Made by a program: the position numbers and the translations under genes. Below, piece after piece: positions 1 through 6,979 of a DNA stretch of 46,208 nucleotides (positions are counted from its first letter, which is position 1; every line of letters starts with the position of its first letter). The DNA comes from Clostridia bacterium (GTDB lineage Bacteria > Bacillota_A > Clostridia > Oscillospirales > CAG-272): contig JAFTKI010000028.1 of NCBI GenBank assembly GCA_017453335.1, positions 1 through 46,208 of the forward strand, written 5' to 3'. Under the pieces are notes generated by a model. The model worked only from the letters and a program-made list of their open reading frames with translations, had not been told where the DNA came from and searched no databases.

Positions 1-288
1 AAAAGATGTTCCCGTTGTTACACCGCATCGGGCACAGCACTCGGACATAGTTGGAGTTCTGCAACCTGTACTTCTGCTAAAAAATGTTCTCGCTGTTACA
101 CCACGTCAGGCACAGCGCTCGGACATAACTGGAGCTCTGCAACCTGTACCTCTGCTAAAAAATGTTCTCGCTGTTACACCACATCAGGCACAGCACTCGG
201 ACATAACTGGAGTTCCGCAACTTGCACTTCCGCAAAAACATGTACCCGTTGCTACACAAAATCCGGCTCGGCGCTGGGACACAACTGG
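1..288 (+). repeat. Tandem 78-bp coding repeat (26-aa CCHC module)
   Basis: Units begin at 1, 79, 157 and 235, the last one partial. Each codes for a module with spacing C-x2-C-x9-H-x6-C. Units 2 and 3 are nearly identical in DNA, which indicates recent internal duplication. The geometry suggests a small zinc knuckle, but metal binding is an inference. Confidence 0.85.
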
Positions 289-627
289 GGAACAAAGTCA
301 TGTTATCGTTGCGCGAAAAGCCGTTCCTACGCAAGATATTCCTACGTACCGGACTTTGGAACGGTATTCCCCACCTATGTGAGTCCCGCCATAACAACCG
401 ATTCCGGTTATTTTTATTACGCCAGCTCGATCAATTATGGGGGAAATAGCGATTGGGGAACTGACTACGAGAAATTATTGAACGCTTACGGTTACTACTA
501 CAGCTATTCCTTTGATGATGACGATGGAAATCCGGTTCTTGTATTCAATAAAGGATATAGCAGTAGCGTTATGATTGGAATCACCTATGTAAGCGGTATC
601 AAAGGAATGCTAATTGTAATTGTTTAA
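1..627 (+). CDS. C-terminal part of an exported CCHC-module repeat protein (5' end outside window)
   Basis: The reading frame is open from base 1 and stops at 627, so 208 codons of a larger gene are visible. The visible N-terminal part is three full and one partial tandem 26-residue modules (see the repeat entry), each with Cys-x2-Cys, a His and a further Cys. After the last CxxC (SCYRCA) comes a roughly 100-residue Tyr- and Ser-rich domain that I do not recognise. It ends in a hydrophobic tail (GMLIVIV). No enzyme motif is visible. The signal peptide, if any, lies upstream of the window. The next gene is an exported protease with the same module, so a surface or extracellular location is likely by inference. 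The function is unknown. Confidence 0.75.
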   Translation, partial: KRCSRCYTASGTALGHSWSSATCTSAKKCSRCYTTSGTALGHNWSSATCTSAKKCSRCYTTSGTALGHNWSSATCTSAKTCTRCYTKSGSALGHNWGTKSCYRCAKSRSYARYSYVPDFGTVFPTYVSPAITTDSGYFYYASSINYGGNSDWGTDYEKLLNAYGYYYSYSFDDDDGNPVLVFNKGYSSSVMIGITYVSGIKGMLIVIV

Positions 628-670
628 AAAGCAGCCTCATAGGATTCAATCAATTCCGCAAAATACACTA

Positions 671-699
671 TTGACATTTTATGTCGAATATACTATAAT
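671..699 (+). promoter_or_regulatory. Sigma-A promoter for the protease gene
   Basis: A perfect TTGACA (671-676) and TATAAT (694-699) are separated by 17 bp, about 65 bp upstream of the ATG at 766. Confidence 0.8.
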
Positions 700-765
700 A
701 CAATATAGACAGTTAAAAAATTATCAGTATATTATAACCCGTAAAAACAAGAAAGAGGAATCCGA

Positions 766-2166
766 ATGAAAAAAGTATTTTTGGCAATTGTTGTCTTGGT
801 CTTGGGCTTGGCGGTTCTGTCGGGATGCAGATCAAATTGCAGGCATGAGTGGCAAATCGCCACCTGTACCTCTCCCCAGTATTGCGCGATCTGTCATGTG
901 GCAGTCGGAGATCCCTTGGCACACGACTGGGAAGATGCAACCTGCACCGAGGCAAAGTATTGCACTCTTTGCAATGCCAAAGAGGGAGAACCGCTTGACC
1001 ACGAGTACAAAGAAACAACTGCCAGAGAAGCATCCTGTGAGCAAGAGGGCTTGCTTCGATACACCTGCAGCCGTTGCTCGGACTCGTACGACACCGCCGT
1101 TCCCTATCCCGAATACGATGCCACCTCTGTGCACGAATTGGCAAAGAACTCGGTTGGCGAGGTGACCACCTACACCAAATCCGGCTCGGAGCTTGCACTT
1201 GGCTCCTGCTTCGTGTATAGTGCGGACGGAAAGATCGTGACCAACTATCACGTGATCGAGGATGCATACTCCGCAAAAATCACACTCAACAACACCTCCT
1301 ATACCGTGCAATCGGTCCTGGCTTATGACAAGGATCTGGATCTTGCGGTGCTGAAGATCACCGCCTCCGATCTCACTCCCCTGAAGATCTGCTCCGAAAC
1401 CCACGCGGTTGGAAAACAGGTCTATGCGTTCGGCAGCTCCCGCGGAATGACGGCAACCTTCTCGCAGGGTATCATTACCTACGCCGACCGCGTGGTTGAC
1501 GGTGTACACTGCGTACAGCACGATGCCGCAATTTCGGGGGGCAACTCGGGCGGTCCTCTGATCAATCAATACGGCGAGATCATCGGTGTGAACTCCTGGA
1601 CGCTGACCAACTCTCAGAATCTGAACTTCGCGGTCTCGGTTGCGGAATTGGACAACCTTACATACGGAGATGCTCTGACGATGAGCCAATTCTATGAAAA
1701 GGAATGCGATCCGTTTGCAAAGCTGAAAAACCACATCATCCAAAAAGGCACATACGACAGCACCGACAAGGAATATTCGCTCACCTTCGGATATCAATAT
1801 TCCGATGATTACACCAGCAAATATACGAGAATCGCGTACTATGATACAACAACAGATACCGTTCAACTGGGCCTGTTGATCGACAGCGATTATATGATCC
1901 TCATTGAGATCGACGAGGTCGATGGCGTTTACAATTGGGGCTACATTGATACCTACGATAATTATATGATGGGTGTACTGTACGCCGCAAGCTACGATCC
2001 CGACACGCTTTTGGGATATGACTACAACAATATTACATCATCCTCAACGCGCGTGTCGGTAAGAGAGCTGGCATCTATAATGGTGTCCTATCTTGCCACC
2101 TACTTAGACTCCGACCTTTCTTCAATCGGTCTTACCGCAGAGGATCTTGGATTTAACAATTATTAA
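766..2166 (+). CDS. HtrA/DegP-like trypsin-fold serine protease, lipoprotein with N-terminal CCHC modules
   Basis: The 466-residue protein begins with a lipoprotein signal peptide (LSGC, acylated Cys21), so it should sit on the outer face of the cytoplasmic membrane. Residues 24-104 hold CxxC/His modules. One (C40, C43, H53, C60) has exactly the spacing of the repeats in the gene upstream. The protease domain (about 125-300) has the catalytic triad H162 (TNYHVIED), D192 (LDLAVLKI) and S261 (GGNSGGPL). A C-terminal region of about 165 residues, rich in Tyr and Asp, replaces the PDZ domain usual in HtrA; none is recognisable. An RBS-like aaagagg precedes the ATG. It probably acts in envelope protein quality control or processing. 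The substrate is unknown, and a link to the upstream repeat protein is inference from shared modules. Confidence 0.88.
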   Translation: MKKVFLAIVVLVLGLAVLSGCRSNCRHEWQIATCTSPQYCAICHVAVGDPLAHDWEDATCTEAKYCTLCNAKEGEPLDHEYKETTAREASCEQEGLLRYTCSRCSDSYDTAVPYPEYDATSVHELAKNSVGEVTTYTKSGSELALGSCFVYSADGKIVTNYHVIEDAYSAKITLNNTSYTVQSVLAYDKDLDLAVLKITASDLTPLKICSETHAVGKQVYAFGSSRGMTATFSQGIITYADRVVDGVHCVQHDAAISGGNSGGPLINQYGEIIGVNSWTLTNSQNLNFAVSVAELDNLTYGDALTMSQFYEKECDPFAKLKNHIIQKGTYDSTDKEYSLTFGYQYSDDYTSKYTRIAYYDTTTDTVQLGLLIDSDYMILIEIDEVDGVYNWGYIDTYDNYMMGVLYAASYDPDTLLGYDYNNITSSSTRVSVRELASIMVSYLATYLDSDLSSIGLTAEDLGFNNY

Positions 2167-2182
2167 GTTAACAAAACAAAAA

Positions 2183-2212
2183 ACGGGCTTCGCAGAAATC
2201 TGCGAAGCCCGT
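2183..2212. terminator. Convergent intrinsic terminator
   Basis: Perfect 14-bp arms (2183-2196 and 2199-2212) form a hairpin. It has an A-rich stretch on the left and a short T run on the right, so it can serve the protease gene (+) and the Crp/Fnr gene (-). Confidence 0.8.
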
Positions 2213-2219
2213 ACGTTTA

Positions 2220-2879
2220 TTACAGCAGCTCAAACCGATTTTTATGGCAATCGATGATCCCTTCCCTTTTCATTTTGCTGATCTCGGCGGAAAGTCCGCT
2301 GCGGTCAACCTCCAGATAGTCGGCAAGCTCCTGGCGGTCAAACGGGATCTCAAAAACGTTACTTCCCGCGCTCTTGGACTGAATCGACAGATAGGTCATC
2401 AGCTTTTCGCGCGTTGTTCTCTTGCCCGTCACCTCCACCTTTTGGTGGAATCGGATGGTCTTTGCCGCCAGATCCTTCACCAGATTCAGAATCAACTGTT
2501 GATGAAATCCGCAGTTGTTACTGCAGGTGTGCAGGATGTGGTCGCAATCCACGAACAGCACCTCACTCGGCTCGGTAGCGATCACCGCCACGGGCAAAGA
2601 GTCAACCTCCGCGCAGGCAAATGCCTCGGCAAACATCTCAGTGGGCGTGATATTGCTCAGAATACTTTTATTGCCATAGTAATCAAATTGCACGATCTGT
2701 GCCTCTCCCGACAAAAGGATCCCCATGTACTTGGCATGCGATCCCTCGGCAAATATGGTATATTTCTTGTCAAAATGCTCCACCTTTGCTCCAAAGCAGG
2801 TCAGCATCCGCACAAGATTCTCACCCGAGATTCCCTCAAAAAGAGGACATTTCAATAAAATTTCTAAATTTTTTTTCAT
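2220..2879 (-). CDS. Crp/Fnr-family transcriptional regulator
   Basis: The 219-residue protein has an N-terminal cyclic-nucleotide-binding-type beta-barrel (about 10-125), a dimerisation helix (about 128-150) and a C-terminal winged helix with the recognition-helix pattern DRQELADYLEVDRSGLSAEI (181-200). Cysteines at 11, 28, 89, 112, 119, 123 and 211 could sense redox or bind a cluster or haem, but the classical Fnr N-terminal Cys cluster is absent. It is transcribed divergently from an oxygen-defence operon (ferredoxin-like protein, flavodiiron fusion, ferritin, rubredoxin). It is probably that operon's regulator, responding to oxygen, peroxide or NO. The effector cannot be read from sequence. 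A palindrome between the two genes is a likely operator for both. Confidence 0.87.
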   Translation of the reverse strand: MKKNLEILLKCPLFEGISGENLVRMLTCFGAKVEHFDKKYTIFAEGSHAKYMGILLSGEAQIVQFDYYGNKSILSNITPTEMFAEAFACAEVDSLPVAVIATEPSEVLFVDCDHILHTCSNNCGFHQQLILNLVKDLAAKTIRFHQKVEVTGKRTTREKLMTYLSIQSKSAGSNVFEIPFDRQELADYLEVDRSGLSAEISKMKREGIIDCHKNRFELL

Positions 2880-2891
2880 TTTTCCGCCTTT

Positions 2892-2934
2892 TGTTGAAAA
2901 TTCAACAGATTTTTCGGTTCAATTATACTACAAT
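2892..2934 (+). promoter_or_regulatory. Candidate Crp/Fnr operator and activator-dependent promoter of the oxygen-defence operon
   Basis: The inverted repeat TGTTGAA-AA-TTCAACA lies at 2892-2907. A -10 candidate TACAAT (2929-2934) has no good -35 box. If transcription starts near 2941, the palindrome is centred near -41.5, the class II position for Crp/Fnr activators. The start site is inferred. Confidence 0.5.
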
Positions 2935-2950
2935 AGTGTCAGCAAGTCAA
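2922..2950 (-). promoter_or_regulatory. Promoter of the Crp/Fnr gene
   Basis: On the minus strand TTGACT (2945-2950), 17 bp, then TATAAT (2922-2927). The palindrome at 2892-2907 falls just downstream of the expected start, a position that fits autorepression. It overlaps the opposing promoter. Confidence 0.65.
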
Positions 2951-2979
2951 GGTTAATCTCGAAAAAAAGGAGAATACTT

Positions 2980-3678
2980 ATGATAAGAAAAATAATCAGA
3001 ATAGATGAAGAGAAATGCAACGGATGCGGAGCCTGCGCATCTGCCTGCCACGAGGGAGCTATCCAAATGGTGAACGGAAAAGCCCGACTCATGCGCGAGG
3101 ATTTCTGCGACGGTCTTGGCGACTGCCTCCCCGCCTGCCCCACCGGTGCGATCGCCTTTGAGGAACGCGAAGCACCCGCCTACAATGAAGATGCGGTTCG
3201 TGAGGCAAAAATGCAAAAGCATGGTGTCAAGCTCCCCTGCGGTTGCCCCGGCACACTCTCCAAAACCATCAAGCGCGATCCCGCTCCGATCACAAAAAGC
3301 GCACCAATCACCAGTCAGCTTTCCCAATGGCCCTGCCAGATTAAGTTAGTCCCCATGAACGCTCCCTATTTCGACGGAGCAAATCTATTGATCGCCGCCG
3401 ACTGCACGGCGTTCGCCTACGGAAACTTCCACAACGAATTCATCCGCAACCACATCACGCTGATCGGTTGTCCCAAGCTGGACGCGGGCGACTACGCCGA
3501 AAAGCTGACCGCCATCATTGCCAACAACAATATCCGCAGCGTTAAGATCGTGCGCATGGAGGTGCCTTGCTGCGGCGGACTTGAAAACGCAGTCAAACGG
3601 GCGTTGCAGGCAAGCGGAAAATTCATCCCCTGGCAGGTGGTCACCGTATCCACCGCGGGAACCATTCTTGAAGCATAA
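2980..3678 (+). CDS. 4Fe-4S ferredoxin-like protein with C-terminal cysteine-rich domain
   Basis: The 232-residue protein opens with a bacterial-type dicluster ferredoxin domain. The first cluster is C13-x2-C16-x2-C19-x3-C23. The second is less regular: C43-x5-C49-x3-C53. The remainder (about 85-232) carries further Cys, including CGC at 87-89 and a CCGG at 197-200, and resembles the clostridial ferredoxin-like proteins found with redox regulators. The ATG at 2980 follows a strong aaaaaagg-aga RBS; an upstream in-frame extension has no RBS and is rejected. It is first in the operon with the flavodiiron protein, so it probably carries electrons for oxygen or NO reduction or acts as a redox relay. 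The exact reaction is unknown. Confidence 0.8.
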   Translation: MIRKIIRIDEEKCNGCGACASACHEGAIQMVNGKARLMREDFCDGLGDCLPACPTGAIAFEEREAPAYNEDAVREAKMQKHGVKLPCGCPGTLSKTIKRDPAPITKSAPITSQLSQWPCQIKLVPMNAPYFDGANLLIAADCTAFAYGNFHNEFIRNHITLIGCPKLDAGDYAEKLTAIIANNNIRSVKIVRMEVPCCGGLENAVKRALQASGKFIPWQVVTVSTAGTILEA

Positions 3679-3717
3679 AAAATAACTATTAAATATAAAA
3701 GCAGAGGTGGATAAATC

Positions 3718-5508
3718 ATGATCATTACAAACGATATCAAGTATGTAGGCGTGAACGACCACGCGGTCGATCTTTTTGAGGGACAGTACGCCGTTCCCAA
3801 CGGTATTTCCTACAATTCCTACGTCATTCTCGATGACAAGATCGCGGTGATGGACACCGTGGACGTCAACTTCACTCATGAGTGGCTCGACAACCTGCAG
3901 AATACGTTGGGCAGCCGTACTCCCGATTATCTGATCGTTCAGCACATGGAGCCCGACCACTCGGCAAATATCGTAAGCTTTACCAAAACCTATCCGAGCG
4001 CAAAGATCGTTGCCTCCGCAAAGGCGTTTGCGATGATGCAGAACTTCTTCGGCACCGACTTTGCCGAAAACCGCATCGTGGTTGGCGAGAGCGATACGCT
4101 TACACTCGGAAAGCATACGCTGACCTTCGTTACCGCTCCTATGGTGCACTGGCCCGAGGTGATCGTGACCTACGACAGCACCGATAAGGTCCTCTTCTCT
4201 GCCGACGGATTCGGAAAATTCGGCGCACTTGATGTGGAAGAGCCCTGGGCGGACGAAGCACGCAGATATTTCATTGGTATCGTTGGAAAATACGGCGCAC
4301 AGGTACAGGCACTTCTGAAAAAAGCGGCGGGTTTGGAGATTGAAAAGATCTGCCCTCTGCACGGCCCTGTTCTGACCGAAAACCTTGGTTACTATCTGGG
4401 ACTCTACAACACCTGGTCGAGTTACCAACCCGAAGAGGACGGCATCATGATCGCCTACACCTCGGTGTACGGGAACACCAGAAAAGCCGTTCTGCAGTTC
4501 GCCGATAAGCTCCGTGCAAAGGGCTGCCCCACGGTAGTCGTTCACGACCTTGCAAGATGCGACATGGCAGAGGCGGTTGCCGATGCATTCCGCTACAGCA
4601 AGCTGGTGCTTGCAACCACCACCTACAACGCCGATATCTTCCCCTTTATGAGAAGCTTTATCGATCACCTCACCGAGCGCAACTTCTCCAACCGCACCGT
4701 TGCATTCATTGAAAACGGAAGCTGGGCGCCCCTGGCGGCAAAGGTGATGAAGAGTATGCTGGAAAAGAGCAAGAACCTCACCTACACCGAAACCACCGTC
4801 AAGATCCTGTCGGCATTGAACGACGACAGCAAAAAGCAGCTTGATGCACTGTCGGAGGAGCTTTGCCGTGAGTATCTTGCCCGCCAAGACGAAACCGCAA
4901 ACAAGAACGATCTGACCGCTCTTTTCAACATCGGCTACGGTCTGTATGTGGTAACCTCCAATGACGGAAAGAAGGACAACGGTCTGATCGTCAACACGGT
5001 TACGCAGGTTACTAACACCCCCAACCGCATTGCCGTCTGCATCAATAAGGCAAACTATTCGCACCACGTCATCAAGCAGACAGGTATCATGAACATCAAT
5101 TGCCTGACCGTAGAAGCGCCCTTCGCGGTATTTGAAAAATTCGGCTTTGCCAGCGGCAGAAACGTGGATAAGTTCGCCGATTGCACGCCTCTGCGCTCGG
5201 ACAACGGTCTTGTATTCCTGCCCCGTTATATCAATTCTTTTATGTCGCTTAAGGTGGAGCAGTACGTTGATCTGGACACACACGGAATGTTTATATGCTC
5301 GGTTACCGAGGCAAGAGTGCTTTCGGACAAGGAGACCATGACCTACACCTACTATCAGAGCAACGTCAAGCCCAAGCCCAAAACCGAGGGCAAGAAGGGC
5401 TACGTTTGCAAGATCTGCGGCTACGTTTACGAAGGCGAAACGCTTCCCGAGGATTTTGTATGCCCCCTGTGCAAGCACGGAGCATCCGATTTTGAACCGA
5501 TCAAATAA
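3718..5508 (+). CDS. fprA: FprA-type flavodiiron protein fused to flavin reductase and rubredoxin
   Basis: This 596-residue four-domain protein should reduce O2 to water (or NO to N2O) in the cytoplasm. Residues 1-245 are the diiron metallo-beta-lactamase-like domain with ligands H76, E78, D80, H144, D163 and H215. Residues 243-395 are a flavodoxin domain with the FMN loop TSVYGNT. Residues about 403-540 match the flavin-reductase-like FMN domain. Residues 562-594 are rubredoxin with C564, C567, C582 and C585. Such fusions can take electrons directly from NAD(P)H instead of needing separate redox partners (known for the family). The gene follows the ferredoxin-like gene by 39 nt and precedes ferritin by 22 nt, with an RBS at each junction and no terminator between. 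Confidence 0.93.
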   Translation: MIITNDIKYVGVNDHAVDLFEGQYAVPNGISYNSYVILDDKIAVMDTVDVNFTHEWLDNLQNTLGSRTPDYLIVQHMEPDHSANIVSFTKTYPSAKIVASAKAFAMMQNFFGTDFAENRIVVGESDTLTLGKHTLTFVTAPMVHWPEVIVTYDSTDKVLFSADGFGKFGALDVEEPWADEARRYFIGIVGKYGAQVQALLKKAAGLEIEKICPLHGPVLTENLGYYLGLYNTWSSYQPEEDGIMIAYTSVYGNTRKAVLQFADKLRAKGCPTVVVHDLARCDMAEAVADAFRYSKLVLATTTYNADIFPFMRSFIDHLTERNFSNRTVAFIENGSWAPLAAKVMKSMLEKSKNLTYTETTVKILSALNDDSKKQLDALSEELCREYLARQDETANKNDLTALFNIGYGLYVVTSNDGKKDNGLIVNTVTQVTNTPNRIAVCINKANYSHHVIKQTGIMNINCLTVEAPFAVFEKFGFASGRNVDKFADCTPLRSDNGLVFLPRYINSFMSLKVEQYVDLDTHGMFICSVTEARVLSDKETMTYTYYQSNVKPKPKTEGKKGYVCKICGYVYEGETLPEDFVCPLCKHGASDFEPIK

Positions 5509-5530
5509 GATTAAAAAAGGAGATTAAAAA

Positions 5531-6043
5531 ATGTTAAACGAAAAAGTACATGAATTGTTGAACCAGCAGATCAACAAGGAGTTCTACTCCGCATATCTGT
5601 ATCTGGATTTTTCCAACTATTTCAAGGCGCAAGGTTTGGACGGCTTTGCAAACTGGTACATGGTACAGGCACAGGAGGAGCGTGATCACGCAATGCTCTT
5701 CTACACCTACCTGCAAAATGAGAATATGCCTGTAACGTTGGATGCCATCGCAAAGCCCGATAAGGTATTCACTGCGCACATGGACGTACTCAAGGCAGGG
5801 CTTGAGCATGAGCAATACGTTACCTCGCTGATCAACGACATCTACGGCGCGGCTTATGACGTGCGTGACTTCCGCACCATGCAGTTCCTTGACTGGTTCG
5901 TCAAGGAGCAGGGCGAGGAGGAGACCAATGCAACCGATATGATCTCCAAGATGGAATTGTTCGGCTCCGATCCCAAGAGCCTGTACATGCTCAACCAAGA
6001 GCTTGCCACAAGAGTTTATACGGCACCTTCTCTGGTTCTTTAA
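5531..6043 (+). CDS. ftnA: Non-haem ferritin
   Basis: The 170-residue four-helix-bundle protein should form a 24-mer that oxidises and stores Fe(II), limiting Fenton chemistry. The ferroxidase residues fall at the positions numbered in E. coli FtnA: E17, E50, H53, E94, Q127 and E130. An aaaaggag RBS lies just upstream of the ATG. It lies between the flavodiiron gene and a rubredoxin gene in the same transcription unit, so iron storage is made together with oxygen removal. Nothing looks truncated. Confidence 0.95.
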   Translation: MLNEKVHELLNQQINKEFYSAYLYLDFSNYFKAQGLDGFANWYMVQAQEERDHAMLFYTYLQNENMPVTLDAIAKPDKVFTAHMDVLKAGLEHEQYVTSLINDIYGAAYDVRDFRTMQFLDWFVKEQGEEETNATDMISKMELFGSDPKSLYMLNQELATRVYTAPSLVL

Positions 6044-6087
6044 TTTTAAACACCTGCAAAAAATAAATAAAAAAGAGGTTACTGATT

Positions 6088-6246
6088 ATGAAAAAGTATG
6101 TATGTGACGTTTGCGGCTGGGAATACGACGAAGCAGTTGGCGATCCCGACAACGGCATCGCGCCCGGCACCAAATTCGAAGACCTGCCCGATGATTTTGC
6201 CTGTCCCCTGTGCGGTGTTGGCAAGGATCAGTTCAGCGAGGCATAA
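6088..6246 (+). CDS. Rubredoxin
   Basis: The 52-residue electron carrier has the two iron-binding CxxC knuckles at C6/C9 and C39/C42, the second as [11 protein letters not shown]. This is a full-length classical rubredoxin. An agagg RBS precedes the ATG. It is last in the oxygen-defence operon and could donate electrons to the flavodiiron protein, although that protein already has its own rubredoxin domain. Other partners are therefore possible. Confidence 0.95.
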   Translation: MKKYVCDVCGWEYDEAVGDPDNGIAPGTKFEDLPDDFACPLCGVGKDQFSEA

Positions 6247-6260
6247 GCCATAAAGCGTTG

Positions 6261-6298
6261 CGGGGTTGCAGCTTTTGAAGCAGCCCCGTTTCTTTTTT
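6261..6298 (+). terminator. Terminator of the oxygen-defence operon
   Basis: Nine-bp arms (6261-6269 and 6280-6288, one G-U pair) are followed by a T-rich tract. Confidence 0.8.
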
Positions 6299-6308
6299 CA
6301 CTTTCAAA

Positions 6309-6337
6309 TTGACAAACTGCCTTTTCCGTGGTATACT
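6309..6337 (+). promoter_or_regulatory. Promoter of the nitroreductase gene
   Basis: TTGACA (6309-6314), 17 bp, TATACT (6332-6337). Confidence 0.8.
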
Positions 6338-6369
6338 GAACATAAGATCAATATTGGGAGGTTTTGGTT

Positions 6370-6891
6370 ATGAACGAAGTTTTGAAAAATATGCAAACAC
6401 GCAGAAGCGTGCGAAGCTTTAAGCCCGATGCGGTTCCGAAGGAGTTGCTGGAAAAGATCGTTGAAGCAGGGCTTGCCGCCCCCAGCGGAAGAAACCGTCA
6501 GCCGGCAGTAATCGTTGCCGTAACCGAAAAGGAAACCATTGCTCGGTTGAGAGAAGTCAATGCCTCGATCATGGGGGCTTCCAACGATCCCTTTTACGGT
6601 GCGCCCGCGATCCTGATCGTGCTGTGCCAACGTGATGCGCCCACCTATCTTTACGACGGTCCGCTCGTGATGGAAAACATGATGCTGGCGGCTCACTCCT
6701 TGGGACTTGGTGCCTGCTGGATCCACCGCGCCGCCGAAACCTTTGAAAAACCCGAATGGAAGGCTTGGCTTGCATCGCTTGGTCTGACAGGTGACTATGA
6801 GGGGATCGGACATTGCATTGTCGGCTATCCGCAAGGCGATCTTCCTGCAACACTTCCCCGCCGCGACGGCCGCGTTGTTTGGGTGGAGTAA
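6370..6891 (+). CDS. Nitroreductase-family FMN oxidoreductase
   Basis: The 173-residue flavoprotein of the NfsA/NfsB fold probably reduces nitro, quinone or flavin substrates with NAD(P)H. Family marks are RRSVRSF near the N-terminus (FMN phosphate contact), AAPSGRNRQPA, and the late G-C-x-I-V-G-Y-P block. The ATG at 6370 sits 8 nt after gggagg and is preferred over an in-frame TTG at 6364 that would crowd the RBS. It has its own promoter and terminator, so it is monocistronic. Its place beside the oxygen-defence operon fits a redox-stress role, but the substrate cannot be inferred. Confidence 0.9.
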   Translation: MNEVLKNMQTRRSVRSFKPDAVPKELLEKIVEAGLAAPSGRNRQPAVIVAVTEKETIARLREVNASIMGASNDPFYGAPAILIVLCQRDAPTYLYDGPLVMENMMLAAHSLGLGACWIHRAAETFEKPEWKAWLASLGLTGDYEGIGHCIVGYPQGDLPATLPRRDGRVVWVE

Positions 6892-6932
6892 GCAATACAG
6901 CGGTTATAATTCGGTAGCTTTTGGGAAAGAAA

Positions 6933-6970
6933 AACGTCAACGGACACTCAAAACGAGGTTCGTTGACGTT
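6933..6970. terminator. Terminator between nitroreductase and MATE genes
   Basis: Perfect 10-bp arms (6933-6942 and 6961-6970) are followed by T-rich sequence on the plus strand. A-rich sequence upstream serves the minus strand. Confidence 0.7.
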
Positions 6971-6979
6971 CTTTTATAT

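Noticed and set aside
1..288. Direct repeats that could suggest a CRISPR array
   Set aside because: The repeats are contiguous 78-bp coding units in one open frame with no unique spacers.
883..897. CAICH in the protease as a c-type haem motif (CXXCH)
   Set aside because: The other modules in this and neighbouring proteins lack the His right after the second Cys; the fixed C-x2-C-x9-H-x6-C spacing explains the residues better.
3385..5478. 697-codon open frame on the minus strand
   Set aside because: It is the antisense shadow of the flavodiiron fusion and has no RBS or known motif.
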